Under the pieces are notes generated by a model. The model made no database searches. It was given only the letters and a program-made list of their open reading frames with translations, and had not been told where the DNA came from. The translations under genes and the position numbers were made by a program. From Neoarius graeffei (lineage: Eukaryota > Chordata > Actinopteri > Siluriformes > Ariidae), in assembly GCF_027579695.1 (NCBI RefSeq), contig NC_083587.1:60003238-60067237 (forward strand): a DNA stretch of 64,000 bases, given 5' to 3'. Shown one piece after another: positions 54,850 through 64,000 of this stretch (position 1 is the stretch's first letter; each line of letters starts with the position of its first letter).

Positions 54850-55640
54850 GTGTCACCAGGCAAAACAAACCTCATCCGGTAGCACTTATGATGAACATGA
54901 AGGAAGATATCATGAAAAAAATAGGTGCCCTATGGGTCCATGTGGCTACTGCTTATAAATAAAATAGTTTTCTGATCCCATGTCCATACAGTAAATATAG
55001 CACATATATATTTACTCTATGACGCAGTAGCCACAAAAATGAAGCGTAATCCAAAAATGAACAATTTAAAAATCACAGAAGTAAAATATACCAAGTGTCT
55101 GTACTTTATATTATTCTACTCTTCTCTCTTACAGTTTTCGAAACTGAAACCTCCGAACCGAGGCTGACATACACACGCTGTCGCCATGACCCAAACTCTT
55201 ATTTCCTGGAAATGGCCCGGCGCTAGAGCTCAGTGGAACGCACTTTCCTTCTGTAATAAGCATAAACATGTCTGAAACCGATTTCTTTGGTCCATTTATT
55301 TCAAATGGTGAACCGATATTGTATACACTCGCCGGCCATTTTAATCGGAACACGTGTATGCGCAGTGCGTGACCGTTACACTCTTACAGCACGATGACGT
55401 GGCTAGCGCCTCTTTTTTTGAGGCAGTAGACACAGCAAAAATTATTTTGACCTTTTTAGTGACCTTGACTGGATGATCCTCAAAATGTTGGAGGTTCTAT
55501 TTGAGACCGATGTCCATCTATCCTGAAAGTTTCATGAAGATTGGTCCAGCTGTTTTCCTGTAATATCGTTAACAAAAAAACCCCAAAGAAACCCGACCAA
55601 AAACAATACCTCGCCCCCTGGTGGACTCCGTCCCGGGTGA
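54850..55640. repeat. Dispersed repeat shared with 37290-38200
   Basis: Same order of key words as the earlier copy (caggcaaaacaaacctcatc, cgcactttccttctgtaata, gttggaggttctatttgaga), with different internal deletions. Confidence 0.65.
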
Positions 55641-55649
55641 GGTAATTTA

Positions 55650-56850
55650 AAAAAAAAAAAAAAAGGTTATTTCACAAAAGCTGTCACTTGAAGTCTTCCA
55701 CCATGATCAGGGCTTCAGTCTGGAAGATGGAGAGCTTTGTGAGGGTTTTTTTTCCCTCGGTATATCTGGTTATTTTATTAAACAGGGGTATTGTAGAGTG
55801 CGTTATTCAGATGAGCACTGGTTGAGGCAGAAACAGTCCATTTATCACATCAGTACCTCAGAGCTCAGACAGTTGGTCTACTCAGCAATCAAGATGGTGC
55901 TCAAGACGTTGATGATTAGATCAAGTGGTCCAAATCGATCCTGTGCATTTCTCTGTGACCAACAGGGGGCAGACTTGCATTAAAATCCATGGCTACGGTA
56001 CTTTTACCTTCATGCAAATGGAGTCTGTTAAACGCACTTTATAACCTTTGAGGACATTTCAGTCAACATCACACGTGTGCTTTCAGATTATGTTCTGTTT
56101 CATTCTCTTAAAAATGACACAGCAGAGTTCTGGTTTAAATTTCCAGTTCGTTTGATGACCAGAAGCATCTGGAGAACGTGACGAATAAATAATTCACTCG
56201 TCGTTTGGAGCCGAGTCGATTCCGTGCACTGCATCAGTCAGAGTTCCCGAGTTAAAGTCGTGACCATGAATCATCTGTTTTTGTTTTTGGACAGATGATT
56301 GTCAGAAAGCTGCAGGAGGCAAAATGGAGGCGTGTTTGAAATCGAGCGTGTGTGGGACTCGCAGGCCTCATTAGTGAACACGCGAGACTCTGTGTTGTCT
56401 TGATCGTCACCGTGCAGGTGGCGGAGAAACCTGGCTGAAAGACCGCGTGCCTTCGCTAAATCTGTTTCCGTCCGTCATCGAGGGATGCGAGTGGAGGAGG
56501 GGACGGAGGGAGTGTTCAGTCAGTCGTTACAAACGCACACAGCATCATTTTTCTGTCGCAGGTTAATTTAGGGAACCTGTGACTCAGCCACTCCCCCGAC
56601 ACGGTCACATGACCACAGATCTGTCCTTGTGCCCACGGTGAGTGGCGGCGTGCTCGGCGCGGTCCAGTGACGAGGTTTTATCTGCACTTTTTAAAATGTC
56701 TGATCTGAAATGACTCGTGACGTCTTAAACGCCTCCATGACACGCAGCAACAACCCCGACGATAAACAGCCAACGAGCGATCGCCAGGAATCCAATTCGC
56801 CATCGGCTCGCTTCTCACTGTTTGGGGCTGCCGCTTCTCGCTGGGCTTTT
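55650..56850. other. eif3h intron 1 stretch: nothing recognised
   Basis: No exon resembling eif3h, no repeat ends. Confidence 0.4.
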
Positions 56851-56856
56851 CCTCTT

Positions 56857-56868
56857 CTCTTCTTCCCC

Positions 56869-56922
<54 letters not shown>

Positions 56923-57850
56923 CTCCATTTCTTTTTCTCACTCCTTTTTTTTCTCCCCTTTTCTCCCTCCCTTTCTCTCCCTTTTCTTTCTTTCTTTCCC
57001 TCTTTTGGCCCTTTTCCACTACCCTTTTTCAGCTCACTTCAGCCCGACACGGCTCGCGTTTCGACTACCAAAAAACAGCACGACTCCGCTCGCTTCAGCC
57101 CTGCTTAGCCCCTAAAACTCGCACGGTTTTGGAGTGGGGCTGAAGCGAGCCAAAGCGAGCCGAGTGAGGCTGGGGGCGTGAGCAGACACTCCCCTGTGCA
57201 CTGATTGGTGAGGAGGAGTGTCCTCACATGCCCACACACGCCCCGCGAGCGCGCTGGGATCTGTAAACACCGCAAACCCGGAAGGAGAAGAATTACGAAT
57301 TACGAGAATTTCTGAAGCCTTATGCGCCTCGCCTCATCTATACGCTCTTGCCAGTATCTGTTGGCGTTGTCGGTGACAACAAGCCACAGAACCAAGACCA
57401 GCAACACTAACGACTCCATGTCCTCCATGTTTATTGTTTACTATCCGGGTCGTGAGACTACCGCTTAAAAGCTCACTGATGTCACTGTTTGCGCCGCCTA
57501 ACGACATCACGTGACGTCCACCCACTTTCGCTAACTCCACCCAATGTGTCCACCCACTTCCAGCCAGCACGGTTCAGCGCGGTTGTAGTCGAAATGCAAC
57601 TCCAACAGCCCCGCTCAGCTCGACTCAGCACGGCACGGCTCAGCCCGACTCAGACGCGTTTGTAGTGGAAAAGCGGCATTTTTCTCCCTTTTTTCTTTTT
57701 CGTTCTTTTTCTCCCTCTTCTTTCTTTTTCTGCCTCTTCTTTCTCTCCCTCTTTCTTTCTTTCTCTCCCTCTTTCTTTTTCTCCCTTTTTTCTTTGTTCT
57801 TTTTCTCCTTTTTCTTTTTAGTTTTTTCTCCCTTTTCTTTTTCTCCCTTT

Positions 57851-57894
<44 letters not shown>

Positions 57895-57975
57895 TCCCTC
57901 TTTTTCTCCCTTTTTTCTTTTGTTCTTTTCTCCCTCTTTCTTTTTCTCCCTCTTTCTCCTTCTTTTTCTCCCTCT

Positions 57976-58015
<40 letters not shown>

Positions 58016-58159
58016 TTTCTCCCTTTTTTCTTTGTTCTTTTTCTCCTTTTTCTTTTTAGTTTTTTCTCCCTTTTCTTTCTTTCTTTCTTTCTTTCCCTCT
58101 TTTTCTCCCTTTTTTCTTTTGTTCTTTTCTCCCTCTTTCTTTTTCTCCCTCTTTCTCCT

Positions 58160-58213
<54 letters not shown>

Positions 58214-58267
58214 TCTTTTTCTCCCTCTTTTTTCTTTTCTCTTTTTCTCCCTCTTTTTTCTCCCTCT

Positions 58268-58311
<44 letters not shown>

Positions 58312-58658
58312 TCCCTTTTTCTCACTCCTTTTTTCTCCCCTTTTCTCCCTCCCTTTCTCTCCCTTTTCTTTTTCTCCCTCCTTTTCTTTTTCTTTTTCTC
58401 CCTTTTTTCTTTTTTGTTCTTTTTCTTTCTTTTTCTCCCTTTTTTCTTTTTCGTTCTTTTTCTCCCTCTTTCTTTCCCTCTTTTTCTCCCTTTTGTCTTT
58501 TTTGTTCTTTTTCTCCTTTTTCTTTTTAGTTCTTTTTCTCCCTCTTTTTCTTTTTCTCCCCTTTCTTTCTTTCTTTCTTTCTTTCTTTCTCTCCCTCTTT
58601 TTCTCCCTTTTTTCTTTTGTTCTTTTCTCCCTCTTTTTCTCCTTCTTTTTCTCCCTCT

Positions 58659-58705
<47 letters not shown>

Positions 58706-58790
58706 CTCCCTCTTTTTCTCCCTTTTTTCTTTTGTTCTTTTCTCCCTCTTTCTTTCTTTTTCTCCCTCTTTTTCTCCTTCTTTTTCTCCC

Positions 58791-58831
<41 letters not shown>

Positions 58832-58847
58832 TCCCTCTTTTTTCTTT

Positions 58848-58891
<44 letters not shown>

Positions 58892-59140
58892 TTTCTCACT
58901 CCTTTCTTTTTTCTCCCCTTTTCTCCCTCCCTTTCTCTCCCTTTTCTTTTTCTCCCTCCTTTTCTTTTTCTTTCTTTTTCTCCCTTTTTTCTTTTTCGTT
59001 CTTTTTCTCCCGCTTCTTTTGTTCTTTTTCTCCCTTTTCTTTTTCTCCCTCTTTTTTCTTTCTTTCCGTCCCTTTCTTTTTCTTGCTCCTTTTTTCTCCC
59101 CTTTTCTCCATCCCTTTCTCTCCCTTTTCCTCCCTCCTTT

Positions 59141-59192
<52 letters not shown>

Positions 59193-59208
59193 TTTCTATG
59201 TTTGTTCT
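56857..59208. repeat. CTTT-rich polypyrimidine tract, split by a MITE
   Basis: Pure pyrimidine runs of ctttctttctttctttc mixed with tttttctccctttttt phrases cover 56857-57006 and 57678-59208. The MITE at 57007-57677 sits within what was one tract of about 1.7 kb. Long Lys/Glu/Arg-rich open frames on the minus strand come from the lack of stops in such sequence. Confidence 0.92.
57007..57677. mobile_element. MITE with ggcccttttccactac ends
   Basis: Left end ggcccttttccactaccc and, inverted right end, gccgcttttccactac. Inside, cagcccgacacggctcgc and its inverse-like partner near 57600-57650 extend the symmetry. No transposase. Confidence 0.8.
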
Positions 59209-59229
59209 TTGTTTGAATGTTTTGTCCAC

Positions 59230-60620
59230 CGGTTGTGCCGTAGCTCCAGCCTCAGTTTTGGGCGTCGGTTTCCTCAGCCCTTGTCCTGCCCTGGCTGATG
59301 TGTGTTGTGCTCGCTGTGGACTGCAGTGAGCTCCCTGTTCTCTTTAATATCGGCGTTACCCAGCGCTCTGTGCTCGCTGTGTGGATCCATGGCGCGGTGT
59401 TCCGAGTGCTGTTGTTCGGTGGCATTGCAGCGGCTGTGCAGGCGGTGTGGGCTTTACCCTCGTGCGCCTTTTGGTGGGACTCTGGGCAGCTTCACCACTG
59501 GAGTTAACGCATGACCTCTTTTGGTGGACTTTTTTTTTTGTAAACCTTATTATTATTATTATTATTATTATTCCAGCTCTCACACGCAGCAGATCCCTGA
59601 ATCCGGTTTGTCATTTGTTTCTTTCTGAGGGCAAAATGTAGGGCGGAAAAGAAGAAACATCATAATTGATGCTTCTTTCAGAAATTATTTGGCCTGTTGG
59701 AAAACCCCCAAAATACCAAACACAATTCCTGGTGGCTCACAGTATAAACGTAGCTCCAACTCTTCCGTATCCCTTCAGTTCTCTTTGCAGAACAGACGAT
59801 CCGTTTAGACGTCGTCTCCCAACCCGGTCCTTCCTCCATGTTTTTGCTTTGTTGGTCTTGTTTCTGTCCAAAATATTTGACCTGTTTATTTTTCATGAGA
59901 AAAAACAGGATTTTGGGATCAGACACGTTTTACTTTGCATACTCTTTCAGCTCTCGGCGAGTGTTGGCTTTGAGGTCCGACTCCGTGGAAGGTCTTCCCA
60001 AGGTCGACATCATTCAGAGATGTTCTTGCAGTTCACATTTGCAGCATCTGAAATGAAATCGAAACCATGCTGCATGTAGTAGTGTAGATCTGGACCAGTG
60101 CCTGCTGTGGCTAATTCATCCCCAGGCTCAGTTCTCGGATTGCTGGAAGTACCGCATGGTTTGGAGGGGTTGGCTGCTTTCAAACCGAGAGAGTAAAATG
60201 GACTGGCAAATGGCAGCAAAACTGGGCTGCTCCGTCACATGAAGAATGGCTTGGATGCAAATGACACGCCGTTTTTAATAAGCAGAAAAATGGGCTTCTC
60301 TTCTCCTGACTTTCATATCGTGGTGTTTGTGCGTTTTCCCAAACGCTGTTTGAAGATGGTGTGTGTAAATTGGGAGCAGATGCACACACCGGTCAGACCC
60401 TGCGATCTCAGCTCGGCCTTCATGTGCGTTTTGCGGCATCATTCATTTCATTTCGCGAAACAGGTGTTTGACTAATGTGTGAACTCTTTCGGATAGCTGA
60501 CAGACCCCTTGTGTTTTTTTTTTCCCCCCCTTCCCTGAATTTCCAGCTCTAGTCCAAATGGCGCGTGTTCCAATGGAGTTGGCCTTTCAGCTCGGTTTGA
60601 CCTGAAAGTCCGTTTCAGGA
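59230..60620. other. eif3h intron 1 stretch: nothing firmly recognised
   Basis: Contains an ATT microsatellite (about 59548-59573). 59300-59520 is GC-richer with LINE-like composition, but I could not assign it. Confidence 0.4.
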
Positions 60621-60628
60621 TCGTAGAT

Positions 60629-61142
60629 ACCCCTTTTCCACCAAATCAGTTCCAGGGCTGGTTCGGGGCCAGTGCTGGTGCTGGTTCACAACTCGTTCAA
60701 CTTGCGAGCCAGCTGAGAACCAGTTTGCTTTTCCATAGCTTGCGGTGCTAAGCGGAGCCACGTCAGTTACGTCGCTGTATATGTCAGTTACGTTGCTACG
60801 TTTGCATAAACCTTGGCGCGAATATCGACGCAAAAACAACACGGAAGAAGCAGCAACAACAACAATAATAATAATAATGGATGACTTCATGGTTGTACAG
60901 CTGCTGCTTCTCGTCGCTTAAAAATGGCGATCTTTCGCGGTCGTTATTGTTGTTGGTTTTCACAACTCCCCCCCCCCGACGTAAGCGGTTCTTTCCTCTG
61001 GCCCAGCAGAGAGTTGGTGCTAGCCTGGAACCGTTTTTTCTGGCCCCAGAGCCAGTTCTTTGTCAGCGGAAACAGAAAACCCGGTTCCAAACTAAGCACT
61101 GGCCCCGAACCAGCCCTGGAACTGCTTTGGTGGAAAAGGGGC
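60629..61142. mobile_element. MITE with ccccttttccaccaaa ends
   Basis: About 50 bp at each end mirror each other: ccccttttccaccaaatcag then ttccagggctggttcgg, and the inverse. A second mirrored part uses gagaaccagtttgc. No coding content. The small ORFs inside are incidental. Confidence 0.85.
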
Positions 61143-61400
61143 AAGAGAGTGTAAAAAAAAAAAACAAAACTGCAGGCTTTCAGGACAATCTGATCCCAGG
61201 GATTGTGGTAAGCTGCTTTTGTTGTGCGTCAAAGTCAATTTTATTTGTATAGCGCTTTTAAGAACAGCTGCACCTTTACAGGAAATTAAAGACTTGAAAC
61301 AGGAGCTAATTTTATCTGTAATTAAATTTATCTATCCCTGATGAGCAAGCCTGTGGCCACAGTGGCAAGGAAAAACTCCCTCAGAGGACATGCCATGGGG

Positions 61401-61592
61401 GGGAAGCCATGGCCTAATGGTTTGAGACGTAGTTTTGGGGCCAAAAGGTCACTGGTTCAATTCCTTGGACCAGTAGGAATGGCTGAAGTGCCCTTGAGCA
61501 AGGCACCAAACCCCCAACTGCCCCCCAGGCTGCTCTGGGTACGTTGTATGTCGCTCTGGATAAGAGCATCTACTAAATGCCATTAATGTAAT
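61401..61592 (+). mobile_element. tRNA-derived SINE (family 2)
   Basis: Head aagccatggcctaatgg, B-box-like ggttcaattcc, body gaatggctgaagtgcccttg and tail ctctggataagagcatctac. Same family as 18313-19000. Confidence 0.85.
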
Positions 61593-61830
61593 GGGAACCC
61601 ATCCTCATCTGGGTGATAACAGGCCCCATGATTGTAAATGGCTCACTTCTATAACTGTGTCCTATATAATATAGTCACAAAGCACAGGTGTGTAACCAGG
61701 AAATTCATTATAGTTTTAGCGTTTAGTCGGTTTTGTTGGTTATAAACTGTTCAACTGTTGGAGACTTGAGTGCAAAACTGTTGATGACTACTGCAGTCCA
61801 AAAGTTATCATGGTGATTGTCATCCTCGGC

Positions 61831-62018
61831 CATTAAGTTAAAAGCAGACGCTCTGATCCAGGATGACATACAACATACCCAGAGCAGCCTGGGGAGCAGT
61901 TGGGGGTTAGGCACCTTGCTCAAGGGCACTTCCGCCATTCTTACTGGTCCAGGGACTCAAACCAGCAATCTTTTGGCTCCAAAACTACGTCTCAAACCAT
62001 TAGGCCATGACTTCCCAT
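61831..62018 (-). mobile_element. tRNA-derived SINE (family 2), inverted copy
   Basis: Reverse complement of 61401-61592 at about 85 percent by eye, 240 bp away. The two could form a hairpin in a transcript. Confidence 0.85.
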
Positions 62019-62362
62019 CATAGCAAAAAACTAAGCATCCAGAGCGTCTTTCAGGTGCGACTTTCGACTGCCCATATGGGACCGTCCTCCACAGGAGCGA
62101 TGTGATGAGACTCCAGCCAGACATCTAGGTTTGGCCTACTGTCTATCCTGAGAAGAAATGGGGTCCTGTGTTCAGGTCCTCGTTATTAAGTAGATCTTTA
62201 TTCAGAAGACCTACGTCATACAATATGACTTTCAGTAGGGCTCTGGAAAAGTTAAAAACAGGTATTTTATCATATTATTAAAAATTACACTTAACAGTTA
62301 GTCAGACGTTCTAATAAATATGATAAAGAACATGATAATGACAAATTAAAAATGTTGAAAAA

Positions 62363-63956
62363 CAAATAAATATTAAAGCCGCTAGCGGCCTTGACGGGCC
62401 CTCGCACGTGTGGTTCCGCAACCCAGGACATTCCGCCACCCAACAAAACGGTCATGTCATATATTCATCAAATGTTCAAAGGTGATGTGCATGTTGCAAA
62501 TGCCATGACTGCTTGACGGATGAGAGAGACAGACAAAGACTGTAAGTGTGTGTGTTTCTGTGGTGTGAAAATGTACATTTATATATGTACAAAACTATAC
62601 ATGTCTCCTCCTTATCTCTATCTCATGCTGTAATCTTAAGTCATCTTAGCTTTCCTGTGTGTGTGTGTGTGTGTGTGTGTGTACATGCAGAGTTTTCATA
62701 TGTCTGCAACAAAATGCACAATGATGGCAGGTCACTAATATATAGATTTAGGCACTGCCTAAAAGCGGAGCTCCCATCTGTTTCTGGGTTGTAGAATTTT
62801 CTTATATCCTCGCCAGTCTCTTTTGTTTTATTTCTTCACTGGCTAGCACTGGCCACTAGGTGGTGTGTGTGACTGGTAATTACTAACACTGGCCACTAGG
62901 TGGTGTGTATGACTGGTAATTACTAACACTGGCCACTAGGCGGTGTGTATGACTGGTAATTACTAACACTGGCCACTAGGCGGTGTGTATGACTGGTAAT
63001 TACTAACACTGGCCACTAGGCGGTGTGTATGACTGGTAATTACTAACACTGGCCACTAGGCGGTGTGTATGACTGGTAATTACTAACACTGGCCACTAGG
63101 CGGTGTGTATGACTGGTAATTACTAACACTGGCCACTAGGCGGTGTGTATGACTGGTAATTACTAACACTGGCCACTAGGCGGTGTGTATGACTGGTAAT
63201 TACTAACACTGGCCACTAGGCGGTGTGTATGACTGGTAATTACTAACACTGGCCACTAGGCGGTGTGTATGACTGGTAATTACTAACACTGGCCACTAGG
63301 CGGTGTGTATGACTGGTAATTACTAACACTGGCCACTAGGCGGTGTGTATGACTGGTGGTACACGTACAGAACAAACCACAAAAATCGACTCGATGGGTT
63401 TACCATTTTTTCTTAGGTATGGTGTTCTGCTCGAGCTCTGCTATTGTGTGTGTGTCAGAGGGAGGGAGAGAGAGAAAGTGTGTGTGTGCTCATAGATGTG
63501 TGTGCATGTGAGTGCATACTTGTGAGTGTATGTGTGTATGCATAAATATGCATATGACTGTGTGTATGAGTGTGCACAGAATTGTATATCATCAGACTCA
63601 TGATATCCAATATTTTGTAAAGTGTCAGATCAATCAGTTAAGGCATTGCCAATTTCTGGTGGCGCTATAACAGGCAGGCCCATTGGGCGTCAGGTTATCA
63701 TAATAATCATAATATCTATTGAAGTTAGAAGTGTCTGACCATACAGTCAATGCACTGTGGCTTTCTGACACGTTTCCCGTTTATGTGGCAAGATATTAAA
63801 ATCATAAGGCTATTTCAACATATTACAAGATATCAAAAATCCCTTCGCAATTTAATATCAGCGACATTTTGGCATCACGTGTAACAAATTTCACATCAAT
63901 CTCATGAACTGTCTAGGAGGAGCATGTTAAAATTCATCATGTGTCAAAACACACAC
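62363..63956. repeat. Dispersed repeat enclosing a minisatellite
   Basis: It starts with agccgctagcggccttgacg and resumes after the minisatellite with ggtggcgctataacaggcag. Both phrases recur widely in teleost genomes. Contains GT microsatellite at about 62657-62681. Confidence 0.45.
62843..63357. repeat. 40-bp minisatellite, 12.9 copies
   Basis: Unit ctaacactggccactaggcg followed by gtgtgtatgactggtaatta. The first two copies have aggtgg; the remaining copies are virtually identical with aggcgg. Such homogeneity indicates recent expansion. Confidence 0.95.
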
Positions 63957-64000
63957 ATCTCATCTCATTATCTCTAGCCGCTTCATCCTGTTCTACAGGG
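63957..64000 (-). mobile_element. SINE (family 1), cut by the window end
   Basis: Begins ctcatctcattatctctagc and runs to ttctacaggg, the 3' end of the family 1 SINE in reverse. The rest lies outside. Confidence 0.85.

Larger units (their letters stand above)
61228..62160. repeat. Common teleost repeat broken up by SINEs
   Basis: It begins gtcaattttatttgtatagc and runs on with gcaaggaaaaactccctcag and gggaacccatcctcatctgg. The SINE at 61401 has landed between the last two phrases; another is at 61831. Confidence 0.65.

Noticed and set aside
57640-59329. Long Lys/Glu/Arg-rich (529 codons) and Phe/Ser-rich (554 codons) frames
   Set aside because: Products of the CTTT-rich tract; no domain, no splice or start context.
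61341-61586. Frames in the 61-62 kb region
   Set aside because: They fall in family 2 SINEs and a dispersed repeat.
62843-63357. CRISPR-like array of 40-bp repeats
   Set aside because: Units are head to tail without unique spacers, in a vertebrate intron; it is a minisatellite.
51054-64000. Further eif3h exons
   Set aside because: I looked for the MPN-domain start (VVLKIIKHY, EVVQGVLLGL) in all frames by eye and saw none; the interval appears to be intron 1.

Overview
This is a piece of a teleost fish nuclear genome. The evidence is a spliced vertebrate cohesin gene with GT/AG introns, tRNA-derived fish SINEs, and many short DNA transposons with clear target-site duplications (TSDs). Nothing prokaryotic was seen. 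The species cannot be fixed from the sequence.

Layout. (1) 1-2200: a repeat-rich upstream flank with a 53-bp minisatellite and a SINE. (2) About 2360-27165, + strand: a complete rad21 gene (kleisin subunit of cohesin). It has a CCAAT-box CpG-type promoter, a non-coding first exon, 13 coding exons giving 638 residues, and a poly(A) signal. Its introns hold a LINE fragment, Tc1, hAT, Harbinger-like and TTAA-target elements, a YqaJ-type transposon end and a THAP-bearing element with a large internal palindrome. (3) About 27300-50545, + strand: three copies of a roughly 4-5 kb unit. Each carries a gene I do not recognise as a named family member. Copies 2 and 3 predict 410-residue proteins: a start codon alone in exon 1, a Pro/Tyr-rich N-terminus, a Trp-Gly motif array, a charged linker, and one RRM that resembles RRM4 of cytoplasmic poly(A)-binding proteins (PABPC). 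Copy 1 is broken, and an hAT element that itself holds a second hAT element sits upstream of it. Between copies 2 and 3 lie a full-length Tc1 element, a THAP-coding fragment, an LTR-retroelement fossil and other repeats. (4) 50973-51053, + strand: coding exon 1 of eif3h (translation initiation factor 3 subunit H) behind a TATA-less promoter with a pyrimidine-rich start. The rest of the window appears to be its first intron, filled with a 2.9-kb pyrimidine minisatellite, a 1.7-kb CTTT tract, several short inverted-repeat transposons, SINEs and a 40-bp minisatellite.

rad21 and eif3h are near neighbours on the same strand in human as well, so the frame of the locus is old. What is unusual is the PABP-derived tandem family between them. 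UTP23, which lies there in human, was not found. No functional link between the three gene types can be read from the sequence. The best candidate for something undescribed is the PABP-RRM4-derived gene family. A second lead is the 17 bases shared by the eif3h promoter and a transposon terminus in the same window.
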